From Marthasterias glacialis (taxonomy: Eukaryota; Echinodermata; Asteroidea; Forcipulatida; Asteriidae), in the NCBI GenBank assembly GCA_911728455.2, contig OU452229.1, positions 8,050,811 to 8,114,810 on the forward strand: a stretch of 64,000 nt of DNA, given 5' to 3'. This document shows positions 13,001-28,000 of the stretch, piece by piece. The notes under the pieces were generated by a model, which was given only the letters and a program-made list of their open reading frames with translations, was not told the DNA's origin and ran no database searches. The position numbers were made by a program, and so were the translations under genes. Position 1 is the first letter of the stretch. Each line of letters opens with the position of its first letter.

Positions 13001-16000
13001 ATCACCCATGGTTACTGGGTCATGTATTTAATCTCAGCCTGTGCTGCCAAGTATGTAGGCCACTATCTTACTACAATAACTCACGCAATGTTGGATATGT
13101 ATTGATGTGTGTGTGTGTATCCATACAAGGCTCTCTTATTTTTCATCTAAGGACGTAAAAGTTGTGTGGACCATAGATGATGACCCGAGACGTGTTTTAA
13201 ACTATAAATGAATGAAATCTGGTCAGAATTGATCGTGATTTGAGCAACAAAAAAAAGTGTTGTGAACAACAATGTATTGATAATAAGCACTAGCTATGCC
13301 ACTCACAACACACAGGCTGTGGTCCGGTTGCTGTGCTGGTAACTTGGGAATTTGGACCGCTCATTACACGTATTAGGGAAGAACAATTTTTCTAAGTGTG
13401 TAGTGTGGTAGTTTTTCTCAAGTCCTTCTTACTGGTAGACTAAGTGCATGTGTGTACATTTACATACACTTGTACATTTATGTATGTGAACGGTCGTTTT
13501 AAGAGAAACACACAAGAGAAGTGTCCACAGGGCATGTAGCATAGGCCAAAAGGCTTTAGACTACAGTGCTATTGATATAAATATTTTCTTAAAAACCCGC
13601 ATTATACAATGTATAGTTTAACACATGTAATTGTATGCACTTTTTAAGTGGTTAAGTTGGTCACTGACTTTCAATGTTAACACCATCCCGATGGTGACAT
13701 TTCGGCTTTGTTGTCATGTGATCATTGTGTACAATTTATTATTAGTTTTAGACTGTGGAATGTGCATATCATGAAGAGCATGGGCCAATTTCAGAAAGCT
13801 TTTCTGCTTTAAGATTTTATGCCTACTGCTCGTTTTCTATTTCATAAAGCTGTTTACTGTATAAGCAAGGGTAAATGCTCTTTAACCCACGGTTAGGCAC
13901 ATGATGCAGCAATGCAAATCACTCGTGAACATGCAATGCAACACCAACTTTTGTTAACTTGAGAAATTGTGGGGATTATGTGTATGTACTGTTATGTGTA
14001 GCATTTTTCTGCTACAATAAGTACAAACATTTGAAGGGAATCGCAAACAAGGATAAACGTTCAGATAAAAAATGTATATCCTGTAAAAAACAACTTACCA
14101 AGATCTGTTGCTGAGCCTGCACTATCAGTTTTATCCAATTCAATCACAACCTGAAGGATACAAGCATATATACATTATAAGTTACAGACGCGCTACATTT
14201 TCCCTGTATTCCACGAGCGCAAGAGTGATAACAAATTTATCTTCCAGATGAAGAGCAAAATGTGAAACACGCATACTTTAGATCATCTTTTTGTACTCTC
14301 GGTATTCGGAGCATGATGCATGATACTCAAAATATGCAGAGTGCAACATAGACAATCGGGAGTATGATATGGTTTATTATCACACTCCCGTTGAGCAATC
14401 TGATTGGAGGATTAGCACGTACTGGAAGATAAATATATTTATTATTTAAAAGTCAGGGAAGATGTTATTAGTTTCATTTTAATTTTAATTTACATGTATA
14501 TCCATTTTATTCATGTTTATTTCCATTTCACATTTCCGATCATAGCATACAGAAAATGGTATAAACAATGTACAATTAACTCAGGTCTATAGACCGATTG
14601 CGCGACCAATGTTTACATGTCATCACATGACCTATTGTGGGTCATAGTAATCTGAGCTTATGGCAAACTACTTGCAAATACATGACGTGACCGACAGAGT
14701 CACACCAAAAAAAAGGTTTTGGTAATAATAACATAGTTACTAGGCCATTTTACAAAAGTAGTATTTTGTGACATTGATTTTTATCACATTACTGTTTCAT
14801 AAACTACCAGTATTCTACTACAAAAGAGGTTTATTTTGAGTTTTGCACGACTAGCGTCAGATGACTATGTAGCCACCCGTCTGTTATTTTGTTTGTAAAT
14901 GTAGGCCTAATAAATCACTGTAAAAAAAGGGTAAAGAACGTTGGAAAAGTGAGCATTTATACCTAGCCTTGCAAAATTTCAAATAGGCTAAGGAATCACA
15001 CAGTTTTGGAAAGCCATTTTATTGGACGATTTCAGCTTCAAAACTTTGAAATTCTTGTGTACAAAAGTGTGTGATTGCGGTCGTCTGGCCTAAATGTTCC
15101 GTCGTGCACTAGTACACATCGTGCACATTTATACGTTACATGTACAATTTTCAAGACTTGCTGTAACTGTCCTTACTGGCTTTATTCAGCCACTCGAAGG
15201 TATCTGGTACAAACTTTGGAATTTTTTTCACAGATTTCGAGAAAGAAAAGCCTGGATGGAATAAACTAAATGCAACAATCATCATGTACCGTACCGCACT
15301 TTTCTATGGAGGACGCCGTGTGTGTTTACATTTAATACCAACAAGAGGTCATGTGACGTAATTGGTCTATTGACAGATAAATTGAAAACAACTGAAAAGA
15401 ATGCAAATCCATGTAGAAAGTGATTACTTGAATTGGAAATGTCATACACAACAAGACAAGACGCCCCTGACAGACAGACAAGAAAAATTAAGTAAACAAA
15501 AACGAATAAATACAAAACAGTTGATAAAATTTTTAAAAACACCTAAGGGGTACTTTAAACTGTAATAATTCACAAAATTAGTTGGGTACCATGTACAAGT
15601 TTACTATTCATTAATACAGTTTAGCTTTATACTTAAATACACTACTATTAAGTGTAGCCAATTTACTTAATACAAATGAAGAGCGTATTCCATGTGTTTG
15701 CACAGCATACCAAATTCTATGTTGAAAAAGTTGTGACATAGGTTTTGAAGGATGAATGCTGAAGTGTGCTTCGGAGTGAGTTGGTAGTTGCTGTTGCAGA
15801 ATTTGTAAATAAAATTGTTCTGATGATACTGATTTATGTTTTTAAGGATAAGTAATTTGACTTCTTAGCATATAGGATATGTGTTACCAATTTAAGGAGC
15901 TATGAAGACTAATGGAATGTACGAAATGTGTTTCCTCAAAAAAATTCAGTCAAGAGAGAATAACAAAACAGTTATGTGTGCAGAGATAGCAAACACTTAT

Positions 16001-19000
16001 TTGAATCGACGACGACGACGACGACGACAGACAACGACAAGAACAAGAACAATTAATTATTCACTACAATATGCTTTGACCATTGAGAAACTATGCTAAA
16101 CCTGACTAACTGGACATTTGGAGACCGTTTTTTTTCATCTGAAAAAAGAAAATCAAAACTTACCCAAAAGTGAATTACACCCTGTTCATCCAAGGAGGCC
16201 AACTGGAAAGACAGTCCACGCATATCTTCTGTCAAACAGGAAATGAATTGTTCATTGAATAACTTTAGAATTATAAGACTTGTGCAGGTATGAAAGTACA
16301 CAAATTGCACAAACATAATGTAACATACATAATGTACAGGAACTCCATATCCTTCAGTTCTATGACCCATTTAATACATGAATAACACACAGGGATGAGC
16401 GTGAACTATTAAATTATGTCTGAAATATGAGTGTGAAAGTGCTAGATAAATAGGAGTCGTGCAAAGGGAGAAATAATTTTAAATCTACATAATTTTTACA
16501 TCACTCCCCAAAAATTCATTTTCTTTTTTAAAGCAAACAAACATGTTTAGAATAAACAAATTGGTCATTAACCCAAGTGAGCCGTTTAAAAAAAAACGTT
16601 TTTACACCATGTACAAGGTCAAAATGTAATTTTGAAATTTTATTTGTCATAACTTAACATGCTCTTTTAAATTTCGTTCGCTGGAATCAGTTCATTTTCA
16701 AGGTAATGTGGACTTGAACAAAGATCATGTATCTTTCAGCACTTGGCTTTTTTTTTTAAAGTGAGTTTGCGTATAAAATCCAAATTTGAAAAGGCCCAGA
16801 TTTTATCTGGTTAACTTTGCCATACAGGCATGTCACGTGATATTAATTATGTGGGTGTGCACAGCATACACAGATGACAACGAGCTCATCTGCTCATAGC
16901 CTCATCAGTGTGTTCTATTTCTAATACATATCCAACAATATGGCATAAAACTGAAAGATACATTTACATACCACTGTATTTGGCTGAATCTGCATTGCGA
17001 ATAGATGCTTTTAGGCTATCATCAGATGTGGTCAATGGTTGCACTGTGACTACTGCACACTGGTGTGCCTCATCTTTATGGACTCCATAAGTACTGTAAG
17101 TAGGTACTCGTATACACAGTTCAATGCTACCATTTTGCATCATATGATGCATACTAGATGGCTCACGTAAGTCCCAAATTAAAATAGCTCCATCTGCCTG
17201 TGATCAGGTGACAATAAACAACACTTGTATCAGTCAAGAACAATTTTTTAAGTAAAAACAAATTGTGAAATTCAAAGTAAAACTTGCCAAGATGTACACA
17301 CATAGATGAGTTTTACTTAAATTAAAGATAATGATTTGAAAATGTCCAGCAGTAAATGTCTAGGTCCGCCCTTATTTTAGAGATGGAAATACGAGTACAT
17401 AAAGAAACTTCATAAGACCGCAAAAGTAAACCAATTAAAGGAATTCTCTTTAATACTCTTCAAAACCTTTGCTCAAAATTGAGGGGAAAAGTGGCCAGGA
17501 AACACCTCAGAGCCTTCAAAGTTTGCGCCCCCGCCCCCCACCCCCAACTGAAAGTCCAATGTCACTTTTAATTGGAGTTACTGTCCAGATATCATTTACC
17601 TATAACTCACCACCCTGACCTTGACCTTTTCACCCCACAAATACAATCCCAACTGTCATTTCCTCAAGGGCAACCCCCACCCCAGTTACAAGTCTAAATG
17701 TGACTTTTAACTGGAGTTACGGTCCGAAAACCATTTACCTTTAACTCACCACCTGGACCTTGACCATTGACCTTTTCACCCCATAATCAATCCCAACTTT
17801 TCTTTCTCCATGGACAACCCCCCACCCAAGTTACAAACGTCACTTCTAACTGAACTTACAGTCCGGAAACAAAAGTGCCCAGACATACATCTGGATGGAC
17901 GTCTGGACGTCCAAATATAGGTACTGACAATACCCCTTCATCAGCCTATGGGGCTGACGGGTACATATCACAACTCCATGTATTTTTACAGTATACATGT
18001 CATCGGATAGCTCTTGAAAAGCCCAACAAACTTTTCACAAACATGACCACAATTTGACCTTGTCCTCCTGTCCAAACTGGAAGCTGAAGTGACAAATATT
18101 AAAAGGCTGCAATTTCAGCTCTTTGGTCAAAATACCCAAGACGCTAACACTTCTTCTTAAAAGCAAGTGTGACATCATGCGCACCTATCAGGTGTCAAAT
18201 TACATTAATTCTACACAATTCTACGCAATGGATTTTTATAATCAATATGTCACCAGAGTGATGTTAAAACATCGAACAAAAGTTGCTTTGACATGATCCC
18301 AATTTGAGCTTTTCTTCCTGTCCCAAAGGGAAGTTGAAGTGAAAATAATATTGAAAAGCCCTAATCTCAACTCTACAGTCAATGTAAAAGGGAATTTGGA
18401 CATGTTTCTGTGTATGAAAAATGACATTACTATTTTCTTAGGATAGTAAATAGGGTTTCAGAAATAGAAAGCAGACAAGCTCTTAAGCACTTACTGTTCC
18501 TGCAAATGCAAATGCTGTTTTGATGGGGCTGAAGCAGCAAGTCTTCACCTCAGATTTGCACGTTAAGATCCTGGAATAAAACAATTACATCACAAAGCAG
18601 TTAAGTATTGCCAAGGGTATGTTTACAAAATACAACCTCTAACAATCTACAATCCTTTATGCTAAATGTACAAAATTAATTTAATTCCTTTTACTTGAAG
18701 TGTTCAAGACTGCGTGTAAACAATCTGAGCTGAATCTTTTTCTTACATAAGGTATACTGTCCAATAAGGGAAAATGGGACTAATCTGTTCCTAAATAATT
18801 CTTACAAAAACCTTGAAATTTAGATTACTCTTGTTAAGGAGGCATGTGATAGAACTTACCGAAACGGTTTGTAAGAATCCTGGACATTCCAAACACAAAC
18901 AATAGCCTGATCAGAGAAAGTTTCATCAAGCTAAATTTGAGAAAATAAGAAAATTATGATGGAGTGCTAAAACATGTGAAGATGAGCCTTTAAGAAACAC

Positions 19001-22000
19001 AAATTGGAGCACTCATTTTGGCATTTGTACAAAAGATCAACACTTTTTGCACAAACAGGAAGATACTCAATATGAAAGACAAGTTACAAACGTCAGCTTA
19101 TTGTTTATGATATGGCTTCAGGAGCTTTTATTAAAAGCATATCTTACACACAACCCACTTTCTGTATTAGTTTAGAGATAAATGACTGATTCAAGGCAGG
19201 CCTGTAATTTCTAAAAATGTTTGTATCCATGGAAGGCTACTTGATAACAGGAGTCACATGAGCCATTTTTAGCTGCTGAGGCATTACTCCAGTTTATATT
19301 GAAGGGTTGACAAGGCCTGTTACCAACGGTAGGTGAGAGACACTTTTTCAACAAAGATGTAGGTATAGGATCCAGCTCACATGATTTGGAGGGTGAACAT
19401 TTGATAAGTTTACTAACAGTGTCTTCTGGTACAGACGAGAATTCCTGGAAACAGAAAATAGTGTGATTGTCATAACCAAGGGCTTGGAACAACTGATGTT
19501 TTATCAACTAGCAATGTCCTAAGGCAATTTTTTTTTAAATCAAAATGAACTTTAAGCTCCTCAGTGAGGCTCAATGGAGATTAATGGTCTATGACAGTTT
19601 GAGCTGATTGGAGTAAACTAGTTTCTCTTCAACCGAGAAAGCACTTCCAAGTTGGAAGCCTGGCCAGATATTTGTTTGCTGTGAATTGGTCAGCTTTTTG
19701 TCAGTGTGCATGTTGCCTCTATGTTCCCAGAGTACTTGGCTTTTGACCTCCTGACTATCAACCAGTCCAGATAATAAAAACCATTATGTTCTGGTGTCTT
19801 AGAAAGGCCGCCACTGTCCATGTGATTCTGGTTGATTCTGGTCGAAGGGAAGGGCCGTAACTCGTATGTGTGACCCCAATATCAGAAGAGCAGAAATCGG
19901 CAGTGACCTGGGAGAATGGGGACATGAAGAAACAGTCCCTGAGATCCAGAGACGCTGCCCACGTTTGCGAGAGTTCAGGATTATTTTAGTGTTTCCATCC
20001 GGAAACATTTGGGTTTAACAAACTTGTTCAATGGAAGGGCTTGAAAGGTTTCGAAGAGCGGGGCAGAAAGAGGCAGTGCCCTTAGCTGTCTTCTTCTACG
20101 AAGGCTTGAGCTTGGCAGGTGTTTTTCTGAGTCAGCTGCATCATTTCGTTTGGCCTCAGCTTCCAAAATGTCTTGGAATTTCTTGTCGAAAAGGTTTTTC
20201 CCTAGAAGGGAAAGATTCTCCAACTCTTAGCCCCTTCGTAGGGGATGAAAAGGGCATTCAAAACATTGGCCCTGCGAGACTTGGTCGAAAAAGCTTTGTG
20301 CAAACTTCTCCGGGGAAAAACGAAGTGCTTCATCCAAACACTGCCAGGCCACTGCTAGCATGTCCGCTGGAATGGATGAGCCCTCTTCACATGCACAACA
20401 ATGTGCAGTAGAGTAGAGGAAGAAAAGCACTTGTTTTTGTGCCAAACCGGGCTTCTTCATCAATTTTCTTCATGACCTCTTCCATGATCACTTTTGTCTT
20501 ATCCACGTCTTAGCTGTGTCCGGGATCAGCGGGACTGTGAGGAAATCTTTGCAGTCCTTATCCCTGAAACCGGAAGTATGCTGACGCCTGTTATGGAAAG
20601 GGGGTCGATTTCTTTGTAGCTGCAATGCACTGGATGCATAGAAGATCCATCAGCATAGTCGGGAATGGCGCGGGACCCCCTCCATCCCAGTTGCCATTTG
20701 AAAGGCTGGCGACTCGTGAGCTACCTGGGTTGGCTGTCCTCCAGCAGCTGGAGTACACAGATCATGTCCTGTTTGAGTAGTCTCAACTGTGTTTCAAAGG
20801 AAGAGAAACTGTTTGGGATTTCCTCCTCACCCGAATGTCTGTGATCATGCATGGGAGTCATGTTTGTCGTCATTCAAAGCAGGATCACCACAAATGAAGT
20901 CCCAAGATTCATTGACTGTTAAATAGAAATAGCCACTGTTGAGCCAGCAGGGGATCTCTTGTAATCAAGAGATTACCGGGGCACCGGGACGCTCTTCAGA
21001 AGGACAGGGTGATCCCATGGGACCAGTGTGTTCCGGGTTCCCACCCGGACCTGAAATAGAGGGGCTGGGGTCCAGGTTCAGGAATGTGGCCACTGGAGGG
21101 TTCAACCAGGGGTAAGGGATGACCGATGGTACACCCCGCAAAATGTATTGCTAAATCTCGTAGCCTACCCCTGGATAAGAAAAAACAACTGGGAGAAGGG
21201 AACGGCTGACATACTCTGCGATGTTTCGCTTGTCCCCTGGACAAAAGAAAGCGAAACAGGGGCCCCACAAAAGGACTGACTAGCTATTGGAACCTGTTGG
21301 TGGGAAAGCGACTCAGGGTAAAGAATGACTCAAAAAAAAAATTTAAACTAAAATTAGGGGTGAAACCTGCACCCCTAAAAGGAAACAATTTGTGACGTAG
21401 AAACAGGCAAATGCGGTCAGTTGGTGCATTTAGTTTCTTCGGAAAAATCTCTTGCTTTTTGGCTTTTGTTACAAGGAAAATAACATCCAGGTGTATTATT
21501 GCTGGTTGCAACACTGCTAAAGATTGTTTCAGTCTGCAAAAATTCCCATCAGATCCAAAATACTGACAAATTTGGATTGCTGCAGTGAAACATACTAGAG
21601 CTAAATGGTCAGAAATGTACACTGTCACTGCGTTTGCATTGTCATTTCGTCCCATGATCTACGCCACAACAACGCACCACCAGCCAATATCAAATAATAC
21701 AAATTATGAGGGATAAATTAAAAGGTGAAGATTTGGTGAAGAACAGTCAGGCCAGATTTTCTCCACAGCTTTTCATACTTTTTGAATTTTTAAGTGTTGT
21801 TGCCTTCATATCAGGACGATACCATGGGCTGTGATTAGAGAGGGCCTGATGGATGTGTTTTCATTTTGTACTAGGTGGTGAAGTTCATTCAATAGGTCTC
21901 ATTCTTTACTTGCGTCAGGAAATAAGTTATACTGGGCTAACCGCAGCTGCTTGGATGAATATGAACAGATGCACTCATGCATGACTGGTGGGTAGTGTCA

Positions 22001-25000
22001 TGCAATGTTTGCTAATTTCTGTACCAAGAAATATTGAGGTCTGTGCTAGTGTGGCGTTACACGAACTTATTTGTCTCACTTTTAAAACTTTTATCTGTTA
22101 ATAATTGTAGCTTATTAATAATTGAGAATGTCATATGCATTTATAAGTTGTTTTATTCATGTAAACATCAAAGTTGTTACTTCCAATTTAAAATGTTTTT
22201 ACAAGTGTGCTGTGCATTGGAATAAGATGATGGGCCATTTTTTCCAATACACCCAAATTGATTGCTTTATTTTAAATAATTTCATAGCTTGGATTTGGAA
22301 TAACAATGAAACTGATTTTGATGACGATCAACCAGTAAATAAATTTGGCTTCTATTTAGATTTGTTTCACTGTGTGCATTACTGTTATACAGCTCGTTAA
22401 TTTCATTGGTGAGTTGTGCTAGATTTTAGTCTCTCTTGATTTGATTAATATTAGTGGAATGCTGGGTTTATTTGTGCATATTTAAAATATTATTAGTTGC
22501 TGTGATGTTCGCTGTTTTCACTCTTCAGGTAATTTGGGACAGTGGCAGCAACTCACATTTTCTATCAAGCAGATCGACCCAGCATTAGGATTATACTACA
22601 TTAGGTTGGCAGAGTCAGACACGAATGGAGTCAAACATAGTTAATGGGTAAGGAGGAATGGCGGAATATTCTATACCACCAGTAGATAAACCTGCTGCAA
22701 TTTGCGTATAGTTTTATAGCTGTTGTACTCAACCTGGGGATTGACTGGAAGAGTGATAGTAATTCCAGCAGGGAACCTAGGATAAGTTATTTTCCATTGG
22801 AGGAATGGTGTAGTCGTATAGGTGGAGTAAACCTAGTTACTGGGTTTAGAATATTGGGGGGGGGGGCATACTATACTATCAGCAGATAACCTGCTGCGAT
22901 GTGAGTGTAGTTGGCTGTCATTATCAACCCAGGGACTAGTGGAGATTTTATTTCAGAAAATTGTAATATTATTAGGGTAATGAATTTGTATTTGGCAGAG
23001 TTAACTGGTTAATTAGCAAACCACATTTTAGGAAGCAACACACTGGTTAATGATAAAAGCTGTAAATATTTATTAGAATTATAGAGCGAATAAATTGTTG
23101 GAACTGTTGATTTCAGTCACTCTCCAATTGTTTATAGTATAGTTATAGTTTTATTTCCTCTAGCCAGCTACTTTTAATTTGTACGCTGGTGATCATTGGT
23201 GAGCGACGAGAGACTTACTAGAGCAACAGCACCCCAACCGACCCAAGCGCACAACACTAAGATGATATACTACTCCTCAGAGAAAATCACTTGCACTATC
23301 AGCAGGCAGGGACACCCGCCCTTAAAATCTCCAAAAGAACAACTAGAGACAGAACAGGGAGCTATTAGGGCACTTTGGTCCCTTTTAGATCCCCAGCATG
23401 ACCAACAGTGGATTTCACAAAACTAGTCCTAACTTATGACTAGTCCTATAAGTTCGGTTTAGTTACTCGTCCTAACTCAAGATAAGACTAGTCCTAGCGC
23501 TTTGTGAAATCCACACTTGGTCTTGTAATGTATCCAGCTGAACTGGCTTAGCTGCCTCCCCCACCCTCAATTGCAGTCTAGCTCACTCTATCAGCTGTGG
23601 TGAGCAAGTTAAACAACCCAAACTAGCCAACAAAGGAAGCAACTGGCTTTGGATCCATTGCCGAATAGTTGTTGTACAGCGTGAAACCGCTTTATAACCA
23701 TAAAATTACCCATTTGTATATTTTTCAGCACTTTACACAAAATAAATCATTTTTTGAAAGAGTACTCAGATTGAAATTTGTTTTTCTGGTACAAGTGCTT
23801 CAGGGAAAAATTTGCAGACATAATGGGAATAATTGGGACATAAAATTCATTTTATTTTTGTCCAACATGATGTATGATAAGGCACTTTACACTCAATATT
23901 TTCCAAGTTCTGCAAAAAAAAAAATCCAACGGCCCCTCAGTGAGAATCAAAGCCTATACCTTCATTGAAGATGCTACAAATTTCTTGAAATCTAAGTTAA
24001 TCAAATATACACCTAATGAGACAACAAATTTGATGAAAAAAAATGTTATTCTTTGAATGGATGGAACAATTACAGCTGCCAAAAGGAAGTTAAAACAAAA
24101 AGAAGTACCTTTGTATCATTGTTGTAACACAATTATTGAATTATTTGACACTGACACAAGAAACTTTCTCCTTAATCAAATATGTAAAATCACCTACATG
24201 TAAACATATAAAAGATCCTGTTGCTCCTTTTTCTCAAAAAAAAATGTTAAGAAATGAGCCAACAGTCATTACTTACCATATTAGGCATGGAATATACTGT
24301 CATTAACAGATTGGTCTGAACTGGGTGGAACTGAGCATGTGTCACATGGCGACCTTAATATAAAAATATAAACAGGCTACTTAATTTCAAACCTATAAAT
24401 ACAACAAAAAGCCAGATGACTAAAATCTCATGATTACATTTCTTAAAAAATGGAAAAAATATGTACAATTGTTCTTTAACTACCTCTGAGGAATGGTAAA
24501 TCTGACTGAAGTTGGTTGTAGCCCTGACTGAATAGAATACTACGCTGGTTACTTGTAATATCCCTCTTGCTGTTATCACTTGCACTTTCCTCAATGACAG
24601 CATTCATGACCTAATGCAATTCAAATGACAAAATAAACATATGTCCTTCAACAAGCTAAAATGTAACCACAATGAGTTTAAACCTTATAAATTTCAATTT
24701 GCCTTACACCGATGTGATAAACACTGTATACTCAGTGCTTTCGAGTCCTGTGGAAAAAAAAACCCACAGCCAACTCGGGTGGGATTCGAACCCACGACTC
24801 CCGCATGACTAGAGCAGATGTCTTAACCACTAGACCACCAAGCACGCCCAGTGACGAGGGGCCAGTTCGAATCAAGTATTATTAGCGGCAGGTACCGCAA
24901 ACAATTAGATAGATGTTAATATTTGCATCTGGGGAATGAATATAAATTTCAATTTGCCTTACACCGATGTGTGATAAGCACTGTATTGAGGCAACTGGGG

Positions 25001-28000
25001 TGGGATTCGAACCCACGACTCCCGCATGACTAGAGCAGATGTCTTAACCACTAGACCATCGAGCACGCCTGGTGACGAGGGGCCAGTTAACATTTATCTG
25101 ATTGTTTACGATACCTGCCGCTAACAATACTGGATTCGAACTGGCCCCTCGTCACTGGCCCCTCGTCATCTATGTTTAAATCGTAAGATAGTATTCATAA
25201 CACAACTCACAACAAAATGAAACAAAATTCAAACACCTAATTAAATGAAGCACAATGTCATTAACTGACCTGACCAGCATTCTCTAAGAACTGAGCGAGT
25301 CTGAGGGAATGGACTTTTAATAGAGCGTTTTTGTCATCATGTTCGTGAAATTCTTCATGGTATTCTGATGAGAAAACAAATATTCAAATTAAGAAATCAC
25401 TTTTGATAATTAAAAAAAAAAAAAAATCAACATCTCCTTTAATATAATTTAAGTTAAAAACTGTGATCATAAGCCAAGGGCAAGAATTAAAGTGGGCGTG
25501 CAGCTGGAACCTCATGATTCTCTTAATTTTTCAGGGACTTTAGGTCTTGACCAGTTCGGACCAGGGTTTGAGGTCTTACAGCTGACATCACTAGCCCCGC
25601 CTACCGCAACGGCAGCCATCTTGCCGGTCATGAACTTTGAACTTGCCGCCAGTCATTGACTGCGCGGTGACCGCACGTTTGTAACATAAAAAAAAACACA
25701 AGTTGCACGAAGGGTATACGACGGGATTCACCAACATGCCGGGGACATGTTGTGCCGTCAGCTGCACGAATCGACGCGGGGCCCAGGGTAAGCCAAACCT
25801 TAGCTTCTACAGATTCCCAGCAGCAAAACAAAGAAGCGAAAAATGGATACGAGCGGTTCAATGCAAGCATTGGCAACCGAGGGGTACGGGTGTGGAAACC
25901 GTTGGAAATGACCATGGAGCAATACCCAGTGTCACCTTGGCTGAGGAGGTAAAAATAAAGTTTGGAATGTTTTTAGACTTGAAATTTGCATTTAAGATTG
26001 GCAGTGTATATTTTTATTTAGCCAGTGCCAACTTTGTAAATAACTAAATGTTATTTTGCCAGCTAAGCACTGAACATGCATTATGGAGACTTCCATGCCA
26101 ATATGAATATTGTCATAGTGACTTCGCATTCAGGAGATGGGAATCAGACCATGTAACAATTTTGGATTTTATTTCCCTGAAAAAATTCCTTCAAACCACG
26201 AATCACAAAAAATGTTGGCAAAACAGCGTTTGCTAAACTTTAGCTGGCTCTTAGTCTTACCAATACACTGCCAGCAGGATTGATCAGGTGATTGTGGCAC
26301 TTTTAAACCATGCTTACAGTCTAAATTACAGCATAATATAAATGTTAAATGATTGTTATTATTATTACATGGAGTCCATGAGCTACCATTGTCAAAGCTA
26401 CGTGTATCTTATTTGGAAGCAGGTCGGTTCGGATCCAGACCAACTCGGACCGATACCAATTCAGACCCAACCCAACTCGACCAAACCATGACAGACTCGG
26501 ACCCATTATGATCCAATGTGTATTCGTGGGCTGTACTTTCCAGGAGCAACATACGACCCCTTATTTTTTTTCAGTACAAAACCCCAGTAAATTTTACCGT
26601 GAATTCATTTTTGTCAAAATATGAACTTGCCTTAATATTGGGGAAAATTAGGGTTAACCAGGGTATGCCAAAAGTTTAATTTTCAGTTTACTTGAATACA
26701 TGTATTTATAAGCCTTACTAAATCTATACATTTGTGCATTAATATTATGTATTTTGACTTTTAATTGAGGATTCAAACAAAATGAAAATTCAGACAAATT
26801 CTTTTCACTGCATTGGCCTATATTTGCTTCTTTTCAGGGAGAAAGAATAATGATCCACTTTCACCCGACTATGTCCCGAGCATATTCGCACATGTCAAAT
26901 CACCGCAGAAGAGAAGACTTGCATCAGCTCTGAAAACCTTTCAGCGACGACAGAACCTCAAAAAATGTAGGAGGTAGCAGGAGAGATACTCATCAGCAGC
27001 ATCAGCCCTGATTAATCTTTCCAAGTCTACTAATCCTCCACACGACAAATCATCTTCCCGAAAGGATACAGCCAATGAAGATGATGTTTCTACTTCACCT
27101 TTGGCAGAAATGGTGAACTCTGGTACACAGACTAACCTCACCGGGGTGTATTTTGACTCTCTAAATACAGAAAATGACAATCTACGCTCAGAGGTCCGAA
27201 AGCTTAGGGAAACTTTGATGTTCAATTGGTACTGAGTCATTCAAAGAAAATAACGACAAGGTGAAATTTTTCACAGGTCTCCCATCATTTTGTGTTATGA
27301 TGACCGTGTTTACCTTCATTGCGCCTTTCCTAAGCCTAAATATGAAATTAAGTCCATTCAACCAGTTTCTTGTCACTATCCCACGACTAAGGCTAAATAT
27401 GTGTGTCCAGTATTTAGCGTAAAGGTTTGATGTTTCTGTTGCTACAATCTCAAGGGTTTACAATAATGTGATTAATATTATGTGCTGCACACTAGTTCCA
27501 TCTCTTGTTATCTGGCCAGAGCGTGAGCAACTCCATCTCAGTTTACCTATGTCATTTCGATCCAAATTTAAGCGATGTGCCTGTGTGATTGATTGCTTTG
27601 AAATATTCATTGAACGACCAAGTGATTTAAAAGCCAGAGCTCAGACTTACTCCTCTTACAAGTCGCACAACACAATGAAATATTTGATTGGAATCACTCC
27701 CCAAGGAACAACATCATTTATTTCAAAAGGATGGGGTGGCCGTGCCAGTGGCAAATTTGTCACTGAACATAGTGGTTTCTTGGATCACCTCCTCCCAGGT
27801 GACTTAGTATTAGCTGACCGTGGCTTTGATGTTGAGGATGCTATCAGTATGTGTCAGGCCAATCTAAAGATACCAGCTTTCACAAAAGGTCATAAACAGC
27901 TGAGCCCACTAGATGTGGAGGGAACGAGGGGTCTGGCCGCCCTTAGAATTCACGTGGAAAGGGTTATAGGACTTGTAAGGCAAAAATATACAATGATAGA

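Noticed and set aside
24780-25062. Two tRNA genes
   Set aside because: A and B boxes are present but there is no acceptor stem, and both are embedded in a conserved SINE body with a common tail.
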